Origin: Staphylococcus petrasii
Lineage (GTDB): Bacteria; Bacillota; Bacilli; Staphylococcales; Staphylococcaceae
Reading direction: 5' to 3'
DNA length: 64,000 bases
Assembly (NCBI RefSeq): GCF_002902565.1
Contig: NZ_PPRC01000013.1
Location: 27,481 to 91,480 of the forward strand
Under the pieces are notes generated by a model. The model saw nothing but the letters and a program-made list of their open reading frames with translations, ran no database searches and was not told the DNA's origin. Shown piece after piece: positions 17,081 to 26,386 of the stretch. Positions within the stretch are counted from its first letter, which is position 1; each line of letters starts with the position of its first letter. A program made the position numbers and the translations under genes.

Positions 17081-18367
17081 TTAAATACTGTTTAGTGCAG
17101 TGTCTAGGTCGTTGATAATATCTTCAGCATTTTCAGTACCGATAGATAGACGCACCATTTCTGGTAATACGCCAGATTGACGTTGTTCTTCTTCAGTTAA
17201 TTGTTGATGTGTAGTACTTGCTGGATGGATGACTAATGATTTTGAATCACCGACGTTTGCAAGTAATGAGAATAATTGTAATTCGTCAACAAAGTGAGCG
17301 ATATCGTCAATTGAACCATCCACACCAAATGTAAGAATAGCACCTTGTCCTTTAGGTAAATATTTATTTGCGAGTTGATGATATTTACTGTTTTCAAGTC
17401 CTGGATAATTAACCCATGTCACTTTAGGGTGTTGATCAAGGAAGCGTGCTACTTTTAAGGCATTTTCAGAGTGACGTTCCATACGTAAATGAAGTGTTTC
17501 AAGACCGATTAGGAATTCATGAACATTGTAAGGTGAAACGGCTGAACCTAAGTCACGTAATAATTGAACACGAGCTTTCGTGATATAAGCAGCTTCGCCA
17601 ACATCTTTCGTATAAGAAATACCGTGATAGCTAGGGTCAGGCTCAACTAAACCAGGGAATTTGCCGTTATCCCAATTGAATTTACCGCTATCCACGATGA
17701 TACCGCCGATAGAAGTACCGTGACCGCCAATAAATTTAGTAGCAGAGTGAATGACAACGTCAGCACCATGTTCGAATGGACGACATAAGTAAGGAGAGGC
17801 AAATGTATTATCAATCACTAATGGCACTCCGTGGTGGTGAGCAATATTTGCGACTGCTTCGATATCTAACACATCGATGGCAGGGTTACCAATTGTTTCT
17901 GCGTAAATCGCGCGTGTTTTATCATTAATTGCTTCTTTAAAATTTTCAGGATGACTTGGATCGACAAAATGGACTTTGATGCCTAATTTTCTAAAAGTAA
18001 TATTTAATAAGTTGAATGAACCTCCGTAAAGGTTTGAAGAGGCAACGATTTCTGAACCAGTTTCAACAATGTTGAGTAAGGCAAGGGTGATAGCTGCTTG
18101 ACCAGATGAAGTTGCGAGCGCACCTACGCCACCTTCTAACTGAGCCACACGTTCTTCGAAGACATTTTGCGTAGGGTTCATAATACGTGTGTAGATATTT
18201 CCTGGTTGGGCAAGAGAGAATAAATCTTGAGCGTGTTGCGTGTTATCAAAGACATAGCTTGATGTTTGATAAATCGGCACTGCACGTGATTTAGAGAATT
18301 CATCGATGACTTGACCGGCGTGAATCGTTTGAGTTTCAATTTTCCAATTTGGGCGTTGTTCTGACAT
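17081..18367 (-). CDS. metY: O-acetylhomoserine sulfhydrylase (homocysteine synthase), PLP enzyme
   Basis: 428 residues of the Cys/Met-metabolism PLP family. The N-terminal [20 protein letters not shown] and YTRIMNPTQ are typical, and the PLP lysine lies in [11 protein letters not shown] near residue 209. The length and the N-terminus fit the O-acetylhomoserine branch, which makes homocysteine from sulfide rather than from cysteine. The start at 18367 follows GGAGGT with seven bases; an in-frame ATG at 18382 is discounted. No S-box or T-box leader is seen in the ~100 bases upstream. Stand-alone gene. Confidence 0.9.
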   Translation of the reverse strand: MSEQRPNWKIETQTIHAGQVIDEFSKSRAVPIYQTSSYVFDNTQHAQDLFSLAQPGNIYTRIMNPTQNVFEERVAQLEGGVGALATSSGQAAITLALLNIVETGSEIVASSNLYGGSFNLLNITFRKLGIKVHFVDPSHPENFKEAINDKTRAIYAETIGNPAIDVLDIEAVANIAHHHGVPLVIDNTFASPYLCRPFEHGADVVIHSATKFIGGHGTSIGGIIVDSGKFNWDNGKFPGLVEPDPSYHGISYTKDVGEAAYITKARVQLLRDLGSAVSPYNVHEFLIGLETLHLRMERHSENALKVARFLDQHPKVTWVNYPGLENSKYHQLANKYLPKGQGAILTFGVDGSIDDIAHFVDELQLFSLLANVGDSKSLVIHPASTTHQQLTEEEQRQSGVLPEMVRLSIGTENAEDIINDLDTALNSI

Positions 18368-18481
18368 AGTGAGGACCTCCAATAAATTGAATTTTCAGAT
18401 AATTATATTTATATATATTATACAGAAGTTGGAGGGTAAATCAAACCAAATTACTCGGGATTGGAAAATAAATATAAATTA

Positions 18482-18640
18482 AGAGGCTAGACAAGAAAGC
18501 TAATGCTCTGGGAAACTAATTAACGGCTTCCCAAAAGCAGGATTCTCGGCAGAGACCGTCACGACTCGACAAAATTTGGGAAGCAATTTTGCTTATCGTT
18601 CGGTTCTGCTCAAATCCTAAACGCTTTTGTCCAGACCTCT
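18482..18640. repeat. Long palindromic intergenic repeat, family C
   Basis: AGAGGCTAGACAAGAAAGC at 18482-18500 is nearly complementary to GCTTTTGTCCAGACCTCT at 18623-18640. Inside, GGCTTCCCAAA and TTTGGGAAGC form a second stem and AGCAGGATT/AATCCT a third. It begins six bases after the stop of the gltB-like gene on the - strand and may double as its 3' end. No coding frame fits. Confidence 0.6.
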
Positions 18641-18645
18641 GTGCT

Positions 18646-20226
18646 TTAACTTATTAATTTTAATTTATAATTTGCGATTTCTTGGAGTGTGCCATCGTCT
18701 CGTTTAATAACGATATGATCTTTTGTAATTTCGTTTGGACTTTTTACACCGACTGCAGCTGCGATATTGAATAAGCCTTCATGTAAACTTGTTACATAGT
18801 TCGTTACACGATATTGTTTTTCATCAATAATTAATGCTTTTTCTTTTTTAGGGTCAGTCGTTGCTACACCAACAGGACATGTATTTAAGTGACATTGTTG
18901 ACTCATAATACATCCTACGCTAATCATCATACCGCGTGCCACATTAACTAAGTCAGCACCTAAACCTAAAGCGATAGCAATTTTATCTGGTGTGATTAAT
19001 TTACCTGAAGCAAAGATTTTCATCTTATCACGCACATGATAACGTTCTAACATTCCAGAAACGATAGGTAAAGCTGTGAATAAAGGTAAACCTACACCAT
19101 CTTGAAGTTCTTGGAAAGTGGCCCCTGTACCACCTTCACCACCATCGATAGTAATAAAGCTTGGGTAAATATCCAGTTTCACCATAGTTTGTACTAATTT
19201 TTCAACTTCATCCACCTTGCTGACTACAATTTTAAAGCCAACTGGTTTTTGACTAATCCCGCGAATTTTATCTACAAATTTTAATAATTCCTCTGGTGAA
19301 TTAATGAAATCGAAGCGGTTAGGTGAGTTAATTGTTTTATGTGGCTCTACGTTACGAATTTTAGCGATTTCTTCTGTCACTTTATTACCTTCCATGTGAC
19401 CGCCACGTGTTTTAGCACCTTGAGCAAGTTTAAGTTCATAAGCTTTAATTTCTTTGTGTTGATTTAACTCTTTGAATAAATCTTCACTGAAGTTGCCGGC
19501 TTTATCACGTACGCCGAATAATCCAGGCCCTATTTGGAAGATGATATCGCCGCCACCTTTAAGATGGAAATCTGATAAACCACCTTCGCCTGTATTCATC
19601 CAAGTCCCTGCACGTGCTAACCCTTTTGATAAGGCTGTAATCGCATGTGAACCTAACGCACCGTAACTCATTGCCGATTGACCTACAAGACGTTTGATTC
19701 TAAATGGATGAGCAAGCTCTTCACCTAAGACAATTGCATTTTCATCAGATAAATAGAATGGATCGATTTCTTCTTTCTCACGATGTTCATCACGTTTAAA
19801 TAATTTTTGGTTATCTACTTTATATAAAAACGTAGAAATCATTTGGCTATTATCTACTTGTAATTCTGTAGCTTGTAATGGGAACATCGTATTGCGTATG
19901 TAAAACCCTTCTTTATATTCTCTTAATGTCCCGAAACTTGCCATTCGTGAATTATATTTCCCTGATAATACGATGTCTGTATATTCTTGTCTTGAAAATG
20001 GCTTTCCTTCTGTATCGTTCGCAAATAAATACTGACGTAATTCTGGGCCGATTTTCTCAGCGAAATAACGTACTCGTCCTAAAACTGGGTAATTACGTAA
20101 TACGCTGTGTTGAGTTTGTTTACGGTCTTTAAACAAGAAAATTAATGCAAGTACGAGTAAGCCAATGATAATGATAAAAATCATGACATTAACTATAAAC
20201 TGCATCGTAGTAAGTAATTCATTCAT
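18646..20226 (-). CDS. Glutamate synthase large-subunit-like FMN protein (membrane-anchored)
   Basis: 526 residues. One hydrophobic N-terminal segment at residues 8-32 is followed by an FMN-binding GOGAT-like domain: DGGEGGTGATF, GLGADLVNVARGMM and a CHLNTCPVGVATTDP iron-sulfur cysteine cluster. The amidotransferase part of true GltB is absent, as in the FMN-binding glutamate-synthase-like family. Its reaction is not established for this stand-alone class. AAGGGGATG precedes the start. Single gene. Confidence 0.85.
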   Translation of the reverse strand: MNELLTTMQFIVNVMIFIIIIGLLVLALIFLFKDRKQTQHSVLRNYPVLGRVRYFAEKIGPELRQYLFANDTEGKPFSRQEYTDIVLSGKYNSRMASFGTLREYKEGFYIRNTMFPLQATELQVDNSQMISTFLYKVDNQKLFKRDEHREKEEIDPFYLSDENAIVLGEELAHPFRIKRLVGQSAMSYGALGSHAITALSKGLARAGTWMNTGEGGLSDFHLKGGGDIIFQIGPGLFGVRDKAGNFSEDLFKELNQHKEIKAYELKLAQGAKTRGGHMEGNKVTEEIAKIRNVEPHKTINSPNRFDFINSPEELLKFVDKIRGISQKPVGFKIVVSKVDEVEKLVQTMVKLDIYPSFITIDGGEGGTGATFQELQDGVGLPLFTALPIVSGMLERYHVRDKMKIFASGKLITPDKIAIALGLGADLVNVARGMMISVGCIMSQQCHLNTCPVGVATTDPKKEKALIIDEKQYRVTNYVTSLHEGLFNIAAAVGVKSPNEITKDHIVIKRDDGTLQEIANYKLKLIS

Positions 20227-20407
20227 TTATATTCATCCCCTTTAACCCTTTATACCCTCCATGATATAACAATTAATGTTTTTTACAATTAAAGATTTTA
20301 AATTTTTATAAAAAATCGAAAAATCAAATTTAATAAAAATCAATTGGTCTTGTGATAAGGTTATTTTAAAATAGTAAAGAATAAGTGTTGTAAGTTTGAG
20401 GTGACAC

Positions 20408-21181
20408 ATGGAGAAAGAAGTTATTAAATATGTAGTACCTAGAAATCGGTGGGGGAGTAATGAAATAGTTAAGAAGGATTTCCTACTTATTCCTATTTTT
20501 TTATTTTTTCAAATATTGATGCCAATTATTATCGTGTTCGGTGTGTTAGGGGTAATGGCAATGATTACCCAAGATCCACCGCCATTATATTTTTATAATT
20601 TAACATTGAGCATTAGTTTCGTGGTTGCGCAATTTATAGTAATTGTAGCGTTTTTTGCCTTACATAAATTTTATATTGCCGATGTTGCACGACGCCAATT
20701 CCATTTCGCTAAGCAACATTTAAGTATGATTATTATCACAGGCATTATTGCTTTAATCGCTTATTATGGTGTTAATTGGGTTTCTTCGATGCTCCCAACA
20801 CCTTTAGGCTACGACAAGACGCAAGCACAAATTCGCTTGGAAGGATTGTTTAATCATCCTAGTTCCATCTTCTTTACTTTTATCACAATGGTTATTTTCC
20901 GACCATTAATAGAGGAACTCATCTTTAGACATTTAATCATCCATGAATTAGGTAAACGTTTTAGTTTAACATTAATGATAGGGCTTAGCTTAGTTGTAGA
21001 AGTGTTGGCACATGTCTATGACTTGATTTCTTGGCTAGAAATCTTCCCGTACATGATACTCTCACTCGGCGCTATTACCGTTTATATGAGAAGCGGTAAG
21101 AACTTAGCAGCGTCTTTCTTGTATCATAGCTCTGTACAATTAGTCATATTTATTATTACAATGATTGAGAGGTTTTTTTAA
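20408..21181 (+). CDS. CPBP family intramembrane metalloprotease-like protein 1
   Basis: 257 residues, about seven membrane segments. The CPBP/Abi signature EELIFR at residues 169-174 and a downstream VLAHVYDL (second-motif H) are both present, so the active site looks intact. Staphylococcal relatives include MroQ and Spd proteins, which act in regulator processing and surface-protein display; which of these this one matches is unknown. GAGGTG lies before the ATG. It is followed 56 bases later by a related gene. Confidence 0.85.
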   Translation: MEKEVIKYVVPRNRWGSNEIVKKDFLLIPIFLFFQILMPIIIVFGVLGVMAMITQDPPPLYFYNLTLSISFVVAQFIVIVAFFALHKFYIADVARRQFHFAKQHLSMIIITGIIALIAYYGVNWVSSMLPTPLGYDKTQAQIRLEGLFNHPSSIFFTFITMVIFRPLIEELIFRHLIIHELGKRFSLTLMIGLSLVVEVLAHVYDLISWLEIFPYMILSLGAITVYMRSGKNLAASFLYHSSVQLVIFIITMIERFF

Positions 21182-21237
21182 TTTTTGAAAAGTAATATCA
21201 CTTACTTTTCCAAGAATCAGAAGATAAGGAGAGACAT

Positions 21238-22050
21238 ATGACTTCGGAATATAATGATTCGCAACAGACAAATGAACAACCACCATTGAGGAATGAATTT
21301 GCTTCTAAGCGTGTAGTGAAAAGAGATTTCTGGCTTATTCCTGCTTATGTAGGATTTAATATGGTGTTAATTGTTATGTTGTTATCAATTACTATGAGAA
21401 CGCTCACTTATTTTTTTGGGCCCATGCCTGAAAATGAATTTAAGCGTAGTTTATTGTCTTGGGGGCAAATTTACACCCTTATGGGCCAATGTTTAATACT
21501 GTTATTATTTTATTTAATGCATAAAAAAACGATTATCCCCTTAGCTATTCAACGTTTTAAAGATTTAAAGAAACACATAGTCTTAATTATTGTAGTATTA
21601 GTAGCAATGTATGTATTACAGGGCATTTATGGCTGGTTTATTGAATTATTACCTGAGAAATATCAATTCGATGATACAGCTAATAATAAAGCCATTGAAC
21701 AATTATTTACAGTTAAATGGATATGGCCAATCTTATTTTTAGATATCGTAATTGTGACACCTATTGTCGAAGAATTACTATTTAGACATCTTATTATTCA
21801 CGAATTAGGTAAGAAATTAACATATATCGCAATGTATATCGTTTCTGTATTGATTTTTGCTGGCTTACACGTACTCGGCGTTGGCGCCTCATCACCATTT
21901 GAAATAGGACCATATTTAATTATGGCTACTGGTTTTGTGGTTGCCTATCATTTTAGTGGACGAAATTTAGCAACAACTATAACGCTACATATGATAAATA
22001 ATTTTGTATCATTTATAGCTATTATTGTTCCTATTATCGCAGGTAAATAA
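21238..22050 (+). CDS. CPBP family intramembrane metalloprotease-like protein 2
   Basis: 270 residues with several membrane segments. Motif EELLFR at residues 178-183 is followed by IFAGLHVLG. It shares FRHLIIHELGK with its upstream neighbour, so the two probably arose by tandem duplication. The ~30 extra N-terminal residues are polar. AAGGAGA precedes the ATG. There is no obvious terminator between the genes, so an operon is likely. Ends before the strong terminator at 22064. Confidence 0.87.
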   Translation: MTSEYNDSQQTNEQPPLRNEFASKRVVKRDFWLIPAYVGFNMVLIVMLLSITMRTLTYFFGPMPENEFKRSLLSWGQIYTLMGQCLILLLFYLMHKKTIIPLAIQRFKDLKKHIVLIIVVLVAMYVLQGIYGWFIELLPEKYQFDDTANNKAIEQLFTVKWIWPILFLDIVIVTPIVEELLFRHLIIHELGKKLTYIAMYIVSVLIFAGLHVLGVGASSPFEIGPYLIMATGFVVAYHFSGRNLATTITLHMINNFVSFIAIIVPIIAGK

Positions 22051-22063
22051 TAGGGTATAAAGA

Positions 22064-22116
22064 AGTAAGACGTGATTCAGACGTTAATGTACTGAAATAA
22101 AACGTCTTACTTTTTT
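22064..22116 (+). terminator. Terminator of the CPBP pair
   Basis: AGTAAGACGT pairs perfectly with ACGTCTTACT, which is followed by a T6 tract. Confidence 0.8.
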
Positions 22117-22224
22117 GTTTTATAATTATGGTTTTCAATTAAGAAATAAATTTATTTCTATAAAAAATTAAATTTAAATACTCAATAAATAGTAGTAGGA
22201 TAGGAATAAGGAGGTCAGAAACCG

Positions 22225-22887
22225 ATGTTATTAGAAATTAAAAATCTGAGTTATAAAGCGTCTCACCGTACAATTTTAAATAATATTAATTTTCAAGTTG
22301 ATAAAGGTGAAACGATTGCTATAGTAGGCCCCTCAGGTAGTGGTAAAAGTACGTTTTTAAAACAAATCAACAATTTAATTAGCCCTACAAAAGGAGAGCT
22401 TTATTTTAAAGGGAAACCGTATAGTGATTACAAGCCAGAAACATTACGTTCCCAAATTAGTTACCTAATGCAACAAAGTGAATTGTTTGGAGAAACGATT
22501 GAAGATAATATGGCATTCCCAGCAATGGCACATAACGATAAATTTGATAAAGAAAAAGCTAAAAAATTATTAGAAATGGTAAATTTAGGTGACTATTCAT
22601 TAGATTCAAAAATTGAACATTTGTCAGGTGGGGAACGTCAAAGAATTACGATTGCACGTCAATTGATGTATAAACCTGAAATGTTGTTACTTGATGAATC
22701 TACAAGTGCCTTAGACACCCATAATAAATCAAAAATTGAAAAAATGATTTTCCAACTAGCTGATGAAGGTGTAGCTATTTTATGGATTACGCATAGTGAT
22801 GATCAAAGTATGCGTCATTTTCAAAAGAGAATTACCATTACTGATGGTGAAATAACTAAAGAGGAGGACTTACAACATAATGAGTAA
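22225..22887 (+). CDS. fetA: FetA-type ABC transporter ATP-binding protein (iron export)
   Basis: 220 residues. Walker A GPSGSGKST near residue 35, signature LSGGERQR near 135, Walker B MLLLDESTSALD near 155, and the switch His of ITHSD. The small size and pairing with a FetB permease identify it as the ATPase of the FetAB/YbbLM exporter, which in other bacteria exports iron and protects against peroxide. AAGGAGG precedes the start. It overlaps the next gene by eight bases, so translation is coupled. Confidence 0.88.
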   Translation: MLLEIKNLSYKASHRTILNNINFQVDKGETIAIVGPSGSGKSTFLKQINNLISPTKGELYFKGKPYSDYKPETLRSQISYLMQQSELFGETIEDNMAFPAMAHNDKFDKEKAKKLLEMVNLGDYSLDSKIEHLSGGERQRITIARQLMYKPEMLLLDESTSALDTHNKSKIEKMIFQLADEGVAILWITHSDDQSMRHFQKRITITDGEITKEEDLQHNE

Positions 22888-23668
22888 TACAGCCCTCTGT
22901 TTAACAGCCTTACTGTTATTAATTCCAATTATTATTTCTTACAAAGAAGGCTTACATATTATTAAAGATTTGGTAATTGCTTCTCTTCGTGCAGTTATCC
23001 AATTACTGATTTTAGGATTTGTACTGAATTATATCTTCAAAATTGATGAAGCATGGATATTAATATTAGCGGTATTAATTATTATTATTAATGCCTCTTG
23101 GAATACGATTAACCGTGCGTCACCAGTCATGCACCATGTATTTATTATTTCGTTCATAGCGATTTTTATAGGGACAGCGTTACCTTTAGCTGCCACAGTC
23201 TTAGCCGGAGCAATTGATTTCAAAGCGAATGAAGTCATTCCAATTGGTGGTATGTTAGCAAACAATGGTTTAATTGCGATTAACTTGGCATATCAAAATT
23301 TAGATCGTGCATTCGTAAAAGATATTGCAGATATTGAATCGAAACTGACACTTGCCGCTTCACCTAAGTTAGCTTCTAAGGATGCTATTAGAGAAAGTAT
23401 CCGTATGGCGATTGTCCCAACGATTGATTCAGTAAAAACATATGGTTTAGTTTCCATTCCAGGTATGATGACCGGATTAATCATCGGTGGTGTGCCACCT
23501 TTACAAGCGATTAAATTCCAACTATTAGTCGTGTTCATTCATACTACCGCAACGATTATGTCTGCCTTAATTGCTACATATCTAAGCTATAATCAATTCT
23601 TTAATGCACGTCATCAACTTATCGCACGTAATAACGATATCCAAGAAGATGACGAAGACGATAAATAA
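22880..23668 (+). CDS. fetB: FetB-type ABC transporter permease (iron export)
   Basis: 262 residues, about seven membrane segments. It contains the family motifs ELxLAASPKLASKDA-like (in the cytoplasmic loop) and ISIPGMMTGLIIGG-like, seen here as SIPGMMTGLI. It ends in an acidic cytoplasmic tail. Partner of FetA in the overlapping frame. Together they make the complete exporter, so no extra solute-binding protein is expected. Ends before the bidirectional terminator at 23683. Confidence 0.9.
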   Translation: MSNTALCLTALLLLIPIIISYKEGLHIIKDLVIASLRAVIQLLILGFVLNYIFKIDEAWILILAVLIIIINASWNTINRASPVMHHVFIISFIAIFIGTALPLAATVLAGAIDFKANEVIPIGGMLANNGLIAINLAYQNLDRAFVKDIADIESKLTLAASPKLASKDAIRESIRMAIVPTIDSVKTYGLVSIPGMMTGLIIGGVPPLQAIKFQLLVVFIHTTATIMSALIATYLSYNQFFNARHQLIARNNDIQEDDEDDK

Positions 23669-23682
23669 TTTTCTTGAAAATG

Positions 23683-23727
23683 AAAAGTCAGTTTCCGTTT
23701 GAAAATTTGAGCGGAAACTGACTTTTT
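23683..23727. terminator. Bidirectional terminator between fetB and the sensor kinase gene
   Basis: AAAGTCAGTTTCCG pairs with CGGAAACTGACTTT, with A runs on the left and T runs on the right. Confidence 0.85.
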
Positions 23728-23737
23728 GTATATATGA

Positions 23738-25219
23738 TTAAGATTTATCGACAAGTGAGATATGAAAGTGAACGCCTGTATCAGTAGGCAACACTTCAAT
23801 ACTTCCATCATGAAAGTGAACAGCATCTTGAATAATAGACAATCCCATACTATGATGAGCATTATCTTTTTTAGAAGTATAAGACTGCTTAATAAGGTCA
23901 TCAATATTTGATTGAGGCAAGCCTTGTCCATCATCAATATAGTCGATAATTAATATATTATTTTCTCTAGTAAAATGAATTGTGATATTTGGATGTTTAT
24001 CATTATGTTCAATACTGTTATTGATTAAATTAATGAGTAAACGTTCAAAATATAACTTATTACCGTAAAACTGTGACTCTTCTCCCAGATTAAATGATAA
24101 GGACAGCTGTTGATACCCAATAATAGACGCGATGCGTTCCACCGTTGCTTTTATAGGGGAGTTCTCTTTGTCCTGTTTCATTTGTTGTGTTTCTAAATCA
24201 AACGATTGATTCAAGCTATCGATTAAGTCACTCATAAAAGTAGCTTTTTCAGAAATAAGTTGAACATAAGGCTGTGATGCTTCATCAGTTTGAATTAATT
24301 TCGAATAGCCATAAATTGTTGTGAGAGGCGATTTCAAATCATGAGAAATTTGATTTATCCATTTCGTCTTATAGTAATTAATCTGATTATGATAAAACTT
24401 ATCTGATAACATTTGTTGATTTAATTGAGTCAATGAGTGATCCAATTCTGGATACGTTTTACGTTTCTTTCTTTTTCGCTTGCGCTTCCGTTTTTGTTTT
24501 GACGTAGGCTGATACAACTTACCTTCAGATAAATTACCAATCCAATCAATGTAATAAGCCAAAGGTTTTGTTAAACGCTTCGATATAAGGAAAGCAGTGA
24601 TAGACACAAAGAAAATATTAATGACTAAGAAAATAATTAAAATTTTAAAAAACGCTTTGTTCATATCGTGTCCAGACGTACTTAAATCTTTTGAAGCATC
24701 ATATTCTCTGTAATTCAAATTTTTAGAAAAAGTTAAGGTATTATTTGAAATATTATAATTATATTTATTGTAATCTTGAGTTGTAATACTTTCTAAAAGC
24801 TGAGAAGTACTAATGTTATTTGAATTTTTTATATTATCGTTATTATTGTGTTTATAAATATAGACTAGATAATTTTGACCATTGCTAGTTTTAATAGAAT
24901 TAGCAGAGCGTATATCTGAGAGAATAAAAGGCTTTATACTATGCCCTTTAAGCGACTCAGGGTAGGTAATTTCACCTTGTTTATTTGTGAAATATAAATC
25001 AACATGATCTTGTTTGGCTAAGTTTTTTATTTTCTCATTTGGTTGATTGGTAATATTAAACATATCTAAATAATCCGTATCTAGTTCATTCATACTACCA
25101 CTAAAATTAAATACAATATTTAAAAATATTGAAACTACAAAGACCATTGAAAAAATAAAGTTAATAATTAAAAAAATACTAATGTATTTTAAAAATTTTA
25201 AAGTGAATCGTTTATTCAT
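23738..25219 (-). CDS. Sensor histidine kinase of a two-component system
   Basis: 493 residues. Membrane segments near residues 14-40 and 195-215 flank an extracellular sensor of ~150 residues. A HAMP-like linker follows, then a run of alternating Lys/Arg (QKRKRKRKRKKRK), an unusual basic stretch before the dimerisation helix. The phosphoacceptor is the H in ISHDLKSPLTT, and the ATPase domain has N and G boxes INNSIEH and DDGQGLP. Start at 25219 follows AAGGAAGA; the gene overlaps its regulator by eight bases. It matches none of the well-known staphylococcal kinases I recognise, so its signal is unknown. Confidence 0.88.
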   Translation of the reverse strand: MNKRFTLKFLKYISIFLIINFIFSMVFVVSIFLNIVFNFSGSMNELDTDYLDMFNITNQPNEKIKNLAKQDHVDLYFTNKQGEITYPESLKGHSIKPFILSDIRSANSIKTSNGQNYLVYIYKHNNNDNIKNSNNISTSQLLESITTQDYNKYNYNISNNTLTFSKNLNYREYDASKDLSTSGHDMNKAFFKILIIFLVINIFFVSITAFLISKRLTKPLAYYIDWIGNLSEGKLYQPTSKQKRKRKRKRKKRKTYPELDHSLTQLNQQMLSDKFYHNQINYYKTKWINQISHDLKSPLTTIYGYSKLIQTDEASQPYVQLISEKATFMSDLIDSLNQSFDLETQQMKQDKENSPIKATVERIASIIGYQQLSLSFNLGEESQFYGNKLYFERLLINLINNSIEHNDKHPNITIHFTRENNILIIDYIDDGQGLPQSNIDDLIKQSYTSKKDNAHHSMGLSIIQDAVHFHDGSIEVLPTDTGVHFHISLVDKS

Positions 25220-25889
25220 GATGATCTTCCTTAAACATATAGCCTTTGCCACGTACGGTTTTAATCATTTTAGGTTCATTAGGGCATGCTTCGATTTTCT
25301 TGCGTAATGTACGTATGTGGACCATTAATGTATTATCATCAACGCCTGTATCATAACCCCATACTTTTGTGTAAAGTTGATTCTTAGTCAGTACCTGATT
25401 TTTATTGTTGATGAGATAAGTTAATAATTGGTACTCACGATTAGTTAAATTAACTATTTCATTATTTACATACACTTCCATACTGTTGAAGTTAATTTTC
25501 AAATTTTGATATGTATAAATAGGGTTAGACTTCTTATTTAAATGAAGTGACACTCTGTAATAAAGTTCCATTGGATCAAATGGCTTTTTAATATAATCAA
25601 CGGCCCCATTTTCAAAGCCTTTATAAACATCAATATGAGTGGTTTTCGCTGTGACAACGATTACCGCAGTTTTAGATAAATCGATATATTTTAATAACTG
25701 ATATCCATCTTCTGATTTTAAATTTAAGTCTAGAAGAATCACTTGATAATGTTTATTCAGTAATTCATTTTTAGCTTCCTCAATATTAAATACAGATTGT
25801 ACTGTATCAATACCTTTAGTTGTTAATGATAATTTCATTAGTTCATTAATATCTTTATCGTCTTCGATAATAAGCACATTCTCATTCAT
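25212..25889 (-). CDS. OmpR/PhoB-family response regulator
   Basis: 225 residues. A receiver domain holds ED at residues 9-10, the phosphorylatable Asp in VILLDLNLKSEDG, Thr in VTAKT and Lys in YIKKPFD. A winged-helix DNA-binding domain holds LTNREYQLLTYL and VRGKGYMF. GAGGTG is six bases before the start at 25889. Its gene comes first in the operon, with the kinase overlapping it. Two TTTAAG repeats just upstream may be its binding site, so autoregulation and control of the divergent gene at 26041 are plausible. Confidence 0.9.
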   Translation of the reverse strand: MNENVLIIEDDKDINELMKLSLTTKGIDTVQSVFNIEEAKNELLNKHYQVILLDLNLKSEDGYQLLKYIDLSKTAVIVVTAKTTHIDVYKGFENGAVDYIKKPFDPMELYYRVSLHLNKKSNPIYTYQNLKINFNSMEVYVNNEIVNLTNREYQLLTYLINNKNQVLTKNQLYTKVWGYDTGVDDNTLMVHIRTLRKKIEACPNEPKMIKTVRGKGYMFKEDHHE

Positions 25890-25952
25890 TGCGAACACCT
25901 CATTATTCATCTTATAAAACTTTTTAATATTTAACTATTGTTGCATTCATGA

Positions 25953-25969
25953 TTTAAGGGAAATTTAAG
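25953..25969. promoter_or_regulatory. TTTAAG direct repeats, candidate response-regulator site
   Basis: Two TTTAAG copies with starts 11 bases apart (25953 and 25964), the spacing often seen for OmpR-family regulators. They lie in the 151-base divergent region between the regulator gene and the small membrane-protein gene. Confidence 0.45.
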
Positions 25970-26040
25970 ATAACGATAAGAAGTAGTTAAGTACCATGAT
26001 TTAGCATGAAGTTAAATCGATGTAAAAGGGGTTTGTACAA

Positions 26041-26271
26041 ATGAAACGATTATCTTATATTATCGGATTTCTTATTACTGTACTTGGACTGTATAACATT
26101 TTACGTTTAGGCTTTAGCTTAGTAGAAAATCATTTTAATTTAAACTTTGGAATCGACATCTTACTCCATAACAATTATGTGATTTATGGCACTATGATTG
26201 TATTAATTGTATTGATGATTGCTGAAGCGGTTGTTGAGCAATATTTAGAAGATAGAAACGACTTATCTTAA
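26041..26271 (+). CDS. Small two-segment membrane protein, 76 residues
   Basis: Two hydrophobic segments (about residues 4-30 and 46-64) and a charged C-terminal tail. AAAAGGGG precedes the ATG. No family is recognised. It is divergent from the two-component system and shares its promoter region, so it may be a target or partner of that system. This is inference from position only. A weak terminator follows. Confidence 0.7.
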   Translation: MKRLSYIIGFLITVLGLYNILRLGFSLVENHFNLNFGIDILLHNNYVIYGTMIVLIVLMIAEAVVEQYLEDRNDLS

Positions 26272-26307
26272 TTTTTTGTACAAAAATAAAAATGAATATT
26301 ATAATAA

Positions 26308-26350
26308 AACAGTTACTAAGCTTAAAAAATAGCGAGTAGCTGTTTTTTTA
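26308..26350 (+). terminator. Weak terminator of the small membrane-protein gene
   Basis: AACAGTTACT pairs imperfectly with AGTAGCTGTT and is followed by a T7 run. Confidence 0.6.
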
Positions 26351-26386
26351 TGAAAAAATTTAATAGTTAGGAAAGGAGATTTCTGC

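Noticed and set aside
18368..18481. Possible T-box or SAM riboswitch before metY
   Set aside because: The ~100-base leader is AT-rich with no conserved T-box, S-box or anti-terminator pattern.
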